Assembly: GCA_031376885.1 (NCBI GenBank)
Contig: JANMEL010000135.1
Coordinates: forward strand, 3,632-67,631
Source: Chamaesiphon sp031376885
GTDB taxonomy: Bacteria > Cyanobacteriota > Cyanobacteriia > Cyanobacteriales > Chamaesiphonaceae
DNA length: 64,000 nt
Direction of reading: 5' to 3'
The notes beneath the pieces were generated by a model. It was not told the origin of the DNA. It did not search any database and saw nothing but the letters and a program-made list of their open reading frames with translations. The translations under genes were made by a program, and so were the position numbers. Positions 34,173 to 42,064 of the stretch are shown one piece after another. Numbering within the stretch: the first letter of the stretch is position 1; each line of letters begins with the position of its first letter.

Positions 34173-34787
34173 ATGTCAATCGTCGAGCAGCAATTGGTAG
34201 ATATTGAGATCGTAACTATTCCTGGCAAGAAAAGGTCGGACTTGAGACTAAATTATCAAGAACAGACATACCATCTTCATCAAGCTTTTGCTGAATCCAA
34301 ACTGGCTCAAGCTCAAGCACAATTACAGCAACTGAAACTAGCTCATGGCGATCGATATCTACTAGTTCGAGAAGTTGGCTACTACTCACTGTGGGAAATC
34401 GATGGGCGGAAGCTGATTAATGAGGCTGAAATAGTCATAGAGTTGCAGCGATTGGAAGTGCAGCAAGCTAGTCTGTGCTTTTTTCAAGAATTATGGTTCC
34501 GGTTGGAAGATTTAATCGGTGCCAGACAATTACAGTTGCTAGCAAATGACTTGTTTATGGTAGTTCCAGCGTTAAAATCTGTCTTAGATATCGATCGATT
34601 GTTGAAGTTCGATCCGCTGTCTACCGATCGATTAGCAGCCTGGACAGACAATGATTTTATCATACTCGATCGACAACTCGATCGCCTCACCCAACAAAAA
34701 CTCGGTAAACAATTTGGGAGTGAATTGGTTCTAGATACGATCGAAAGTATCCCAGTGCAACTCAGATCGCGGATTTTGGTGGATTAA
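34173..34787 (+). CDS. Conserved cyanobacterial protein of unknown function
   Basis: This 204-residue soluble protein has a basic N-terminal part (IVTIPGKKRSDLRLNYQEQ), a central LAHGDRYLLVREVGYYSLWE and a helical C-terminal region with LDRQLDRLTQQKLGKQFG. It has no signal peptide, membrane span or catalytic signature that I recognise. The form resembles conserved cyanobacterial proteins of about 200 residues without assigned function. Confidence 0.7.
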   Translation: MSIVEQQLVDIEIVTIPGKKRSDLRLNYQEQTYHLHQAFAESKLAQAQAQLQQLKLAHGDRYLLVREVGYYSLWEIDGRKLINEAEIVIELQRLEVQQASLCFFQELWFRLEDLIGARQLQLLANDLFMVVPALKSVLDIDRLLKFDPLSTDRLAAWTDNDFIILDRQLDRLTQQKLGKQFGSELVLDTIESIPVQLRSRILVD

Positions 34788-34797
34788 TTGGATACTT

Positions 34798-34887
34798 AGG
34801 CTACGCAATGCCAAAGGCAAGGCTACCACCTAAAGGTAGGCTGCACCAACACCAACAGTACAAGTTTTGGGTTTTGGATTAAAATTC
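34798..34887. repeat. 90-bp dispersed repeat, copy 2, plus CCACCCT tandem array
   Basis: Inverted copy of 2361-2450, 85 of 90 bases identical. It is followed at 34889-34936 by a degenerate tandem CTACCACC/CTCCCACC array that ends just before the next ATG. Confidence 0.8.
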
Positions 34888-34943
34888 ACCACTACCACCC
34901 TACCACCCTCCCACCCTCCTACCCTCCCACCCCTCCCCCTAAC

Positions 34944-35909
34944 ATGAAAGAAAATTGGCTCAAAAGCGAAATAGTTACATACTGGGCGGTGATTTGGTCG
35001 ATTTTATCCTTGGGATGTTACTTGACATTTAGTGTGGTTGAGCCAGGTGCTGCTCGCCCGTTGTGGTTTATTTTGACTACGACAGGATTAGAAGAGATCG
35101 GCTTAATTGTGTCGGGATATCTGTGTCTGCGAAATTGGCGCAGCGATCGTATTCCTAGTGGCAGAGGGGTGTGGTTGTTATTGGCGATCGCTATTTTTGC
35201 CTTTTTTGTGGGGAATTTATGGTTTTTTGGGTGGGAAGTGCTGTGGGGATTGAATCCAGCGGCTTCGGCGGGAAACCCTTGTTTTGTAGTTTTTTATTTG
35301 ATGTTGATTATCGGTGTGAGGCTGGCAATTCTCGATCGCGATGTGCGGTTAGCACGCCCACAATGGGCGATAGTGATGGGTGTGACTACTTTCGGCCTGA
35401 TCGTCGGCTGCTGGTTGACGACATCATCCGTTAGGGCTACGTCGTTACCACCAATGACCCCAATGGCGATCGAGCAACCACAGCTAGCATCCCCTCCAAC
35501 AGGCGATTTATCACAGATCGCGCCGGAAGTCGTCAAGCAGATTCAATCGCCCCCTGGATGGGTATCAGCCATCGATCGCGGGATGCAGCCTTTAGTAAAA
35601 AGCTTCAATTTATTTTATGTGCTGTGCGATCTAATCTTATTGGTGTTTGCGACGATTTTATTTTTGGGTTTTTGGGGTGGTCATTTGGGTGCGCCGTGGC
35701 GGAAAATCGCTCAAGGGGTATTGTGTTTTTATATTGCCGATACTTGGTTTGCATCTGCGAGCGATCGAGTGCAAGGATATCAAAGTGGCTCTATCATGGA
35801 AGTGTTCTGGATCTTCGGAATCGTACAGTTTGGCATTGCTGCTGCGCTAGAATTTGATAACTCCATTCGTGCTCGCCGACTAGCTCGCCGACGGACTGTA
35901 AATAATTAA
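34944..35909 (+). CDS. Conserved cyanobacterial membrane protein of unknown function
   Basis: This 321-residue protein has about seven membrane spans, among them EIVTYWAVIWSILSLGCYLTF, GVWLLLAIAIFAFFVGNLWFF and LFYVLCDLILLVFATILFLGF. A proline-rich loop of roughly 50 residues separates the two halves (about 165-215). The C-terminus is strongly basic (RARRLARRRTVNN). No known transporter motif is visible. The next gene begins 2 bp after its stop, so the two form an operon. Confidence 0.7.
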   Translation: MKENWLKSEIVTYWAVIWSILSLGCYLTFSVVEPGAARPLWFILTTTGLEEIGLIVSGYLCLRNWRSDRIPSGRGVWLLLAIAIFAFFVGNLWFFGWEVLWGLNPAASAGNPCFVVFYLMLIIGVRLAILDRDVRLARPQWAIVMGVTTFGLIVGCWLTTSSVRATSLPPMTPMAIEQPQLASPPTGDLSQIAPEVVKQIQSPPGWVSAIDRGMQPLVKSFNLFYVLCDLILLVFATILFLGFWGGHLGAPWRKIAQGVLCFYIADTWFASASDRVQGYQSGSIMEVFWIFGIVQFGIAAALEFDNSIRARRLARRRTVNN

Positions 35910-35911
35910 AC

Positions 35912-37117
35912 ATGAGTCCTACAAAAATTACTGATGCAGATAAGCTAGAGATTGTGGCTCTCTACCGCGAAGGTGGGGAAACTGCGGCTTCTTTGGCAAA
36001 TCGTTTTGGGGTGAGTAATTCCACCGTTAGCCGTCTGCTCAAAAGTATCATTCCTGAAGCTGAGTACGATCTCCTAATTCAGCGCAAACGCGGATCCAAA
36101 CTAGGCGGCGAACGTGAGAGTCTGGAAGTAACCGAAGAATTATCTATCTCAACAGATGACCCAACTACCGAGGGTGAGATCGAGATTGAGTCACCATGTG
36201 TTATACTAGGTATCGACCCTGAGGTCATAACGGAGCCAATGGCACCGCTCGACCCGATTGTTACATTGCCATCCCCATTGACTATGACTGAAGACTCCAG
36301 TACGAATGCTCGTCGTGTGCGCCGTCGTTCTTCAGCAGTGGAAGAAGATATCCCAGAGACATCCATCGAAATCTCTGTGGATGTAGAGCCGTTTGAGTTG
36401 ACAGCAGCAGCACTGATGCCCCCGTATGATGAGCTAGATTCGATCGCGCCGACACTATCTCGCACTCCAGTATTACGAAATATGCCGATTCCGCAGAGCG
36501 GAGGCTGCGCCAACGAGCAGAATCGGGATTCTGTCGAGGAGAGTAGTTTTCAACCGCCGATGGTGGTAGTTGTGGAAAGAGACTCGATCGAAGATCTCGA
36601 ATCGAGCGACGAGACTGTAGAAGAAGACACAGAACAAGATGTTGAAGCCGTAAATGCTTTAGCAGCAATGTTTGGCGAAGAAGTCGCCGATTTGGGTGAT
36701 GATGAAGACGACTTTGGCGATGACGAAGATCTCACAGAGGAAGAAGCTTCAACCGCTTATAAACCACTAGATCCAGATCGACTCTTGACTGGAGATAGGT
36801 TACATATTCGCGTTACACCACTATCCCAAGCGACTCTTCCCCGCACCTGCTATATTGTCATTGACAAATTCGCCGAATTGATCGTGCGCCCACTCAAAGA
36901 CTTTGCTGATTTAGGTCAAATTCCTGGAGAAGAAATTCAACAGCGAACCCTCCCAATCTTTGACAATCATCGAGTAGCCAAGCGATTTTCTAATCAACGT
37001 ACCCAACGGGTAATCAAAGTACCAGACAGTAAAGTTTTCCACAAAACCTGTCACCATCTACGACTGAAAGGCATCACCCGTCTATTAGTCGATGGTAATA
37101 TTTACTCTCTCAATTAA
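35912..37117 (+). CDS. HTH-domain protein, conserved in cyanobacteria, carrying an embedded repeat
   Basis: This 401-residue protein starts with a transposase-like helix-turn-helix, residues 5-45 (ADKLEIVALYREGGETAASL, then ANRFGVSNSTVSRLLKS). The long acidic, low-complexity middle ends in DEDDFGDDEDLTEEE near 270-284. The C-terminal 110 residues form a conserved domain (RLLTGDRLHIRVTPL to ITRLLVDGNIYSLN). It may be a transcription- or DNA-associated factor; the function is unknown. Residues 192-204 (PIPQSGGCANEQN) are encoded by a dispersed palindromic repeat at 36487-36518. Confidence 0.75.
   Translation: MSPTKITDADKLEIVALYREGGETAASLANRFGVSNSTVSRLLKSIIPEAEYDLLIQRKRGSKLGGERESLEVTEELSISTDDPTTEGEIEIESPCVILGIDPEVITEPMAPLDPIVTLPSPLTMTEDSSTNARRVRRRSSAVEEDIPETSIEISVDVEPFELTAAALMPPYDELDSIAPTLSRTPVLRNMPIPQSGGCANEQNRDSVEESSFQPPMVVVVERDSIEDLESSDETVEEDTEQDVEAVNALAAMFGEEVADLGDDEDDFGDDEDLTEEEASTAYKPLDPDRLLTGDRLHIRVTPLSQATLPRTCYIVIDKFAELIVRPLKDFADLGQIPGEEIQQRTLPIFDNHRVAKRFSNQRTQRVIKVPDSKVFHKTCHHLRLKGITRLLVDGNIYSLN
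36487..36518 (+). repeat. Palindromic repeat inside a coding sequence
   Basis: These 32 bases match 30 of 32 in the intergenic repeat at 12246-12277 (inverted). They lie in frame and add about 11 residues to the acidic middle of the HTH protein without a stop. Confidence 0.75.
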
Positions 37118-37280
37118 AGGAGGGGATAGGGGGTTTATACTTTGTTTAAAAGCATTCCTGACAAGTTAAGGTTTTCGCTCGAACGTCAAGTATTACATAT
37201 GGTGAATCGGTGAAATGATAAGCTAAATGTGGCGATCGATTTTTCTGATTCGATCGGAGTACAAAAGTTCTCGAAGCTGG

Positions 37281-37713
37281 TTGAGTCGAGGGGGACTATT
37301 ATATCCAGCCCCTCTCATTTAGATCCGTACGTGCCCGTTTCCGTGCATACGGCTCCCGATGTTCTCTAGCTTGCGCTATTGCTCATGTGAGGTTCAGATT
37401 GGCAGGCTTCGTATATTTCAACTACTTTACCTCTGCTGTTCATATGGATGTAATCATGGCAAAATTCATGTATTGCAACAAGATTTTTCTTTTCCCAATT
37501 ACTGTGATTGCCATCTACATGGTGTAAATGTATCCTTTCCTCGCCTACGAATTTAAGTTCGCAAGCTTTACATGAATGGCTTTGCTTTTTGATAGCTTTA
37601 GAGGTCTGTCCGTGATAGAGTTTGGTTTTACGCTCGCTCCAGTAACTCATATCGCCATCATAGGGAGATTTATTCCCCTTTACTTTGACGTGTTTGAATT
37701 CGGAGTATCGATT
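37281..37713 (-). mobile_element. Group II intron 3' remnant
   Basis: Read on the minus strand, a typical domain V lies at 37322-37355: GAGCCGTATG, then a GAAA-containing tip, then CACGTACGGATC. A domain VI-like hairpin (GAGGGG with CCCCCTC) lies at about 37288-37316. Upstream is the C-terminal HNH part of the intron-encoded protein. The 5' RNA domains and the reverse transcriptase are missing, with the break near 37713 where another repeat starts. Confidence 0.8.
37366..37713 (-). pseudogene. Group II intron-encoded protein, C-terminal HNH fragment
   Basis: The frame reads FKHVKVKGNKSPYDGDMSYW, then KLYHGQTSKAIKKQSHSCKA and the HNH core LHHVDGNHSNWEKKNLVAIH with EFCHDYIH. This is the maturase-linked HNH endonuclease end of cyanobacterial group II intron proteins. 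The reverse transcriptase part is absent. An internal ATG at 37650 could start a 94-residue product, but this is more likely a truncated relic. Confidence 0.8.
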
Positions 37714-37767
37714 TTAATCGCGATCGAGTTATATGTTAATTAAATCGAATCCGCGCTCTCGATCGAA
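37709..37767. repeat. Direct repeat left of the VapBC-like pair
   Basis: It matches 38531-38577 at 46 of 47 bases once a 12-base insert (atatgttaatta) in this copy is removed. The shared core includes AATCGAATCCGCGCTCTCG. The pair brackets the toxin-antitoxin genes. Confidence 0.85.
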
Positions 37768-37858
37768 ATCTGCTGGTCAAGCTCTTGCTGCGAACGTCCT
37801 CCGTATCGGATACGCTATGATAAAAAGATAAATCATTCTCCACTCTGGAGCAGTGACC

Positions 37859-38107
37859 ATGACCCCACAGCTACAGCAAGTCTATCAAGATCTGAATCAT
37901 CTCAGCCCGATCGAGCGTTGGCAGATTCTTGAGCACCTAATCGGTCAGTTCAGAACCAACCTGGGCATCAATGACACCCTGCCCCTTACACCTAATCTTT
38001 CTGCCCAAGAAATTCTCGCTACCACCCAAGGCAGTTGGGGAAAGCATAGCCTCGAAGAAATCGATGCCCAACTTGCCCACCAACGACAACTAGATTGGGG
38101 CGAGTAA
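37859..38107 (+). CDS. Antitoxin-like protein (VapB-type partner)
   Basis: This 82-residue protein starts MTPQLQQVYQDLNHLSPIER and contains WQILEHLIGQF. It resembles the small cyanobacterial antitoxins that pair with PIN toxins. No clear AbrB or RHH motif is readable, so the role rests on position: its stop lies 7 bp before the PIN gene. The ATG at 37859 follows CTGGAG; a GTG two codons upstream is an alternative. Confidence 0.7.
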   Translation: MTPQLQQVYQDLNHLSPIERWQILEHLIGQFRTNLGINDTLPLTPNLSAQEILATTQGSWGKHSLEEIDAQLAHQRQLDWGE

Positions 38108-38114
38108 GTCAGCA

Positions 38115-38489
38115 ATGCGATATCTCTTTGACAGCAATATTCTGATTTATCACCTCAATGGACAATTGAATCAACGCGGTACCGATCTTTTAGCCGCAGG
38201 ATTGGCGGGTGAAGGGGCGTATTCGATCATCTCCAAAATCGAACTGCTAGGATTTCAGCAGTCCCCTTCGGCAGAGCATCAAGCAAGACTTTTGCTCTCT
38301 TCTCTTCAGGAACTCGAACTAACTGCAACGATCGCGGAACAAACCATTCAAATTAGAAAAATACACAAGATCAAGTTACCTGATGCTGTAATTGGAGCAA
38401 CCGCAATCGTTCACCAGTTAACGATTGTTACCCGAAATACCAGCGATTTCAGTTCGATCGTTGGGCTAAATTGCATTAATCCATTTTGA
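38115..38489 (+). CDS. PIN-domain ribonuclease toxin (VapC-like)
   Basis: This 124-residue PIN-domain protein has the acidic active-site residues Asp6 (YLFDSNILIYHL), Glu43 (IISKIELLGF), Asp90 (KLPDAVIGATA) and Asp111 (TRNTSDFSSI). It is a typical VapC toxin length and would cleave RNA when not held by its antitoxin. The pair is bracketed by 47-bp direct repeats. Confidence 0.88.
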   Translation: MRYLFDSNILIYHLNGQLNQRGTDLLAAGLAGEGAYSIISKIELLGFQQSPSAEHQARLLLSSLQELELTATIAEQTIQIRKIHKIKLPDAVIGATAIVHQLTIVTRNTSDFSSIVGLNCINPF

Positions 38490-38530
38490 TGCCAATCCAG
38501 AGCGATCGAATCGACGAAATATCAACCGAT

Positions 38531-38577
38531 CGATTTTAATCACGATCGAGTTAATCGAATCCGCGCTCTCGATCGAA
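38531..38577. repeat. Direct repeat right of the VapBC-like pair
   Basis: Right-hand copy of the 37709-37767 repeat, lacking the 12-base insert. Confidence 0.85.
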
Positions 38578-38705
38578 CGAATTGCGATCGGCTAAACAGG
38601 TAAATCGATCGAGTGAATGCGCCGAAGTTGTTGTTCTGATTGGGCTTGAGTGGTGGGCGATGCCCACCCTACTGGCTAGATAAAAATACTCGAACCGTGA
38701 GATCG

Positions 38706-38912
38706 TTAGTCATTAAATTCAAAAGTCATGACACTGTAATTGGTTTCATAGATCTTGTAAACCAGTACAAAACCGCAACAATCGACTTCAATACTACTTT
38801 TGATTGCCGCACCATTAGGAACCCTTATCTCAACCTTTTTGATCCCCAACTCCTTACATTCCCGCATGAATTGACGTAGTTCCCCGTTGCTGCTTACAAT
38901 TGATGATGACAT
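38706..38912 (-). CDS. Small protein of unknown function
   Basis: This 68-residue protein has a good ribosome site (AAGGAG about 10 bases before the ATG at 38912). It contains ELRQFMRECKELGIKKVEIR and ends KIYETNYSVMTFEFND. No family is recognised. I prefer this strand over an overlapping plus-strand frame because of the ribosome site and more natural composition. Confidence 0.5.
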   Translation of the reverse strand: MSSSIVSSNGELRQFMRECKELGIKKVEIRVPNGAAIKSSIEVDCCGFVLVYKIYETNYSVMTFEFND

Positions 38913-39142
38913 GTGCTACAACTCCTTAGAGGCTATTTACCCAAAGATAATCGCATAGGTGACGACTCTCACCGCTAATCGGAGTACCGTTCTGGCGGGA
39001 GTACCCCGCGCTTCAGATGGGTAATTAGACCTCCTGCAAAAGTATCATACGATCGCATATTTTGATGATAAATTAACCTCCCTTGAAAATCCAACCAGTG
39101 CGTGGGATTTAAATATCTGTTCTTGGTTAACGATCGATAAAA

Positions 39143-39186
39143 CCCAATTATCAATTATCAATTATCAATTATCAATTATCAATTAA
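39143..39186. repeat. Heptad tandem repeat (CAATTAT)n before crtD end
   Basis: About five copies of CAATTAT end at the 3' end of the crtD-like gene, as at 11835-11882. Confidence 0.8.
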
Positions 39187-40700
39187 TTTCGATCGATCTG
39201 TCTGACTACGGTAAGTGCTGAATAACTAACCCCCGCAGTACCTTCGCCAGGATGGGTAGAGTCACCCACCAGCCACAAACCAGCTACCGGAGTGCGAGTC
39301 GCGAATCCAAATGGGCCGAATGTTGATACCCGTTGTCCTATACCACCGACTATACCGCGATCGCGTGCCGTATATTTTTCAAATGTGCGTGGGGTTCCGG
39401 CTTGAGTGACGACGATATTTTCTGGACGGAGATCGAAATATTGTCCGAGTTTGTCGATCGCCGTAGCTGTATACTCAGCCTTCATAGCGGCATAATCTAC
39501 CCCTTCAGCGTACCATTTGTCTGGATCGACAAATGAGGATGCAATCAGTGTAGCGTGACCATCTGGTGCCCGTCCATCTCCAGGATGACTGACAGATACA
39601 AATAGAGAGTTATTTTCGCCGATAATCCCATCATAATCATACAAAAACTGAAGATGGGGCGCACAATCAGCCGGAATCGCCGCCGCCTTTACACCCAGAT
39701 AGACCACAAATGCGCCAGAAGCGCGGGGTAACTTCTTCACCCGCGATTTGTACCCATTCACCGATAAAGGTGGGATGAGGGCGGATTTTGGAGCCGCATC
39801 GCCGAGCAATCTCACCAAATCCTGTGCTGTCACATTTGCTACCACCTCATCGGCAGACTCTACCCAAGTTGCACCCGTCTTTTGGTTGCGGATAGTGACT
39901 CCAGTAGTATTAGTACCGTTGCATTCGATCGATTTTACCGTATGGCGCATCAATAATTTGCCCCCATCCCGCTTCAGGGAATCGACTAATCGATCGCTCA
40001 ACACCTGCATACTCCCCTCTAGATGGTACAGCCCTTGGGGTGTCTGAGACACACCTAGAGCAGTTGCTGCATATAATAACGCCGTCTCTGCCGCCGTCAC
40101 CTGAGAATATAATTTCAACTGCAAATCCAGAAAAGTCCGCAACCGCCGATCTCCATTCAACCCAAACCACCCCAGCGCATCGCCAACAGTAGACAGCGTA
40201 AACGGCACAGTTATCAGCGTATTCAATCGCAACGCGCCTACCAACTGAGACAAATCCCACAAATCGCGGGGTGGTAAAATCGGATCTCGCCCTTGAAATT
40301 CCCAACTCGCCGCAAATAGTCGGCTTAATAACTGCCAAAATGGTTCGCTCCCAGGAAACTCCCGTTGACGCTCGGCTTGCCATTTCAAAGGATCGCGCCA
40401 CACACTAATCGGCGTAGTCTCTCCAGGCAAAAACACCGCACAAGCAGGATCGCAAGGAGTCGCAGGTGGTAACTCGATTTCCAACTCATTAAAAATCCGA
40501 TGATGAATCCCCCCAGGCTCCAATCCAGCCACCTGAGTCGCACCCACATCAAAAGTAAACCCTTGCCGTTGGAATGTAGAAGCACAGCCACCAGGGACGA
40601 TCGCCTGGTCGAATATTACCACCTCATAGCCCCGTTTTGCCAGCAACGCACCTGCCGTCAATCCGCCAATTCCCGCGCCGATAACTACAACTTTTTTCAT
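39183..40700 (-). CDS. crtD: Carotenoid C-3',4' desaturase, CrtD-type
   Basis: This 505-residue FAD-dependent amine-oxidase-like protein begins MKKVVVIGAGIGGLTAGALL, the Rossmann FAD motif. GGCASTFQRQGFTFDVGATQ and the C-terminal GLWLVGDSTHPGEGTAGVSY complete the FAD site. It matches cyanobacterial CrtD, which desaturates carotenoids on the myxol/myxoxanthophyll branch; CrtH-type isomerases start differently. It lies alone on the minus strand. Confidence 0.85.
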   Translation of the reverse strand: MKKVVVIGAGIGGLTAGALLAKRGYEVVIFDQAIVPGGCASTFQRQGFTFDVGATQVAGLEPGGIHHRIFNELEIELPPATPCDPACAVFLPGETTPISVWRDPLKWQAERQREFPGSEPFWQLLSRLFAASWEFQGRDPILPPRDLWDLSQLVGALRLNTLITVPFTLSTVGDALGWFGLNGDRRLRTFLDLQLKLYSQVTAAETALLYAATALGVSQTPQGLYHLEGSMQVLSDRLVDSLKRDGGKLLMRHTVKSIECNGTNTTGVTIRNQKTGATWVESADEVVANVTAQDLVRLLGDAAPKSALIPPLSVNGYKSRVKKLPRASGAFVVYLGVKAAAIPADCAPHLQFLYDYDGIIGENNSLFVSVSHPGDGRAPDGHATLIASSFVDPDKWYAEGVDYAAMKAEYTATAIDKLGQYFDLRPENIVVTQAGTPRTFEKYTARDRGIVGGIGQRVSTFGPFGFATRTPVAGLWLVGDSTHPGEGTAGVSYSALTVVRQIDRN

Positions 40701-40751
40701 GGATAATTTCTTTTGTCGCAGCTACAATTTGATGGCGATGATTTGGTGTTC

Positions 40752-40782
40752 GATTCTCCAGGGGAGAGGCTGCGCCAACGAA
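40752..40782. repeat. Short palindromic repeat (GAGAGGCTGCGCC type)
   Basis: Matches the repeat at the start of the CPBP gene (2281-2312, inverted) at about 26 of 31 bases. It lies in the spacer between crtD and the HNH cassette. Confidence 0.55.
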
Positions 40783-40812
40783 GGGCAAAAATTCCTACCT
40801 GCTTAGATTATA

Positions 40813-40879
40813 GCTATTTCGCTGTTCTGTTTGGCGATCGATTCGTCATTTACTTTATCTGGTAGTGAGGATAAAATTG
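40813..40879. repeat. Direct repeat left of the HNH cassette
   Basis: It aligns with 41852-41922 at roughly 78-80 percent, with TCATTTACTTTATC and GGATAAAATTG conserved in both. A four-base CGAT insertion distinguishes the right copy. Confidence 0.7.
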
Positions 40880-40950
40880 AGATGCTATATTGGCGCAGCA
40901 TGTTTCCGCAATATTCAGGTATCCTAATTTAGTACTAGAAGCAAAGCACT

Positions 40951-41316
40951 ATGCAAGTTACATTCGATCTACCAGATGAAGTTGCCACTCAACTTCAAGC
41001 CTTTGAAGATCGACTGCCTCAAATCTTAGAGTTGGGGTTGCGAGAACTTCATGCAATCTCCCAAGCCGGATTTTCAGGTATGCCTGAAGTCCTAGAATTT
41101 CTCGCAAGTCTCCCCACAAATCAAGCTATTATTGCGCTGCGGCCTTCCGAATCTCTACAAGCTCAGATTGCTACCCTCCTAGAAAAAAATCGGGCGGGAG
41201 GTTTAACTCCAGCAGAAGAACAATTGTGGCAGGGGTATCAATACTTAGAGCATATTGTCAGAATGGCTAAGGCTAGAGCTTTTTTGAGGCTCAAGGAATC
41301 CACTCAGAATGAGTAA
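40951..41316 (+). CDS. Partner protein of an HNH endonuclease cassette
   Basis: This 121-residue protein begins MQVTFDLPDEVATQLQAFED, resembling the N-terminus of small DNA-binding antitoxins. It continues with EVLEFLASLPTNQAIIALRP and a helical C-terminus. It overlaps the HNH gene by 8 bp. This two-gene order recurs in cyanobacteria, as I recall. The function is not established; an antitoxin-like role is inference. Confidence 0.7.
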   Translation: MQVTFDLPDEVATQLQAFEDRLPQILELGLRELHAISQAGFSGMPEVLEFLASLPTNQAIIALRPSESLQAQIATLLEKNRAGGLTPAEEQLWQGYQYLEHIVRMAKARAFLRLKESTQNE

Positions 41317-41740
41317 AACCTATATTTCCGTCGCGCTCAGAAAACAAGTTTACGAACGGGCAAAAGGTTGTTGCGAATATTGTCTCATTCCAGATGTAGC
41401 TAGTTTTTCACCCCATGAGATCGACCATATTATTGCCGAAAAACATGATGGACGAACTGAATCTGAAAATTTAGCTCTATCTTGTACTCTCTGCAACAAG
41501 TACAAAGGTAGCGATCTTGCTTCAATCGATCCAGGCACAGAAAAAATTGTACCCCTATATCATCCCCGCCAAAATCTTTGGCACGAACATTTTTGTTTGA
41601 GTGGGGCTGAATTTTTGCCGTTAACCCCGATCGGTAGAGTGACAATTCGGCTATTGCAGTTAAATCGTCAAGATCGAGTTGAAGAGCGTCAGATTTCGAT
41701 CCAGGCTGGAATAATCGATCGTCAGCCCAAGCCATCGTAG
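41309..41740 (+). CDS. HNH endonuclease family protein
   Basis: This 143-residue protein has the HNH core CCEYCLIPDVASFSPHEIDH, then IIAEKHDGRTESENLALSC with TLCNKYKGSDLASIDP. The zinc-type cysteine pairs CxxC and CxxC flank the HNH histidines. It could be a nuclease acting on DNA or RNA. It forms a translationally coupled cassette with the gene before it. The cassette is bracketed by 70-bp imperfect direct repeats. Confidence 0.82.
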   Translation: MSKTYISVALRKQVYERAKGCCEYCLIPDVASFSPHEIDHIIAEKHDGRTESENLALSCTLCNKYKGSDLASIDPGTEKIVPLYHPRQNLWHEHFCLSGAEFLPLTPIGRVTIRLLQLNRQDRVEERQISIQAGIIDRQPKPS

Positions 41741-41851
41741 TTGATTCTCCATAGAAAACGCTAGGCGAATGAGATTTTGCCGCGCACCTTTGTTTCTTTT
41801 GGGTATTTTTCGCTATAAATTTGGTTGGCTATTTGCTCCACCATCCCGATC

Positions 41852-41922
41852 GCTATTTCCCCATGCTTGTTGGCGATCGATCGATTTGTCATTTACTTTA
41901 TCCTGCCGTGGGGATAAAATTG
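41852..41922. repeat. Direct repeat right of the HNH cassette
   Basis: Right-hand partner of 40813-40879. The rest of the 324-bp spacer 41741-42064 shows no gene. Confidence 0.7.
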
Positions 41923-42064
41923 GCTTGACTAAGACCAATACATCTCCGCATTGACGGCTGCAATAGAGTAGATCGATTATGCAAAACCATCAAGTATAGC
42001 AACCGCCAGGGCGGTTAGGACATGAGCTTGAGTATTGCTGATTATACCCCATAGATTCTTAACG

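Noticed and set aside
38640..38879. 79-residue plus-strand open frame
   Set aside because: Overlaps a minus-strand gene with a better ribosome site; begins in a hairpin repeat.
41769..41954. 61-residue open frame after the HNH gene
   Set aside because: It translates one of the flanking direct repeats, has no ribosome site and looks non-coding.
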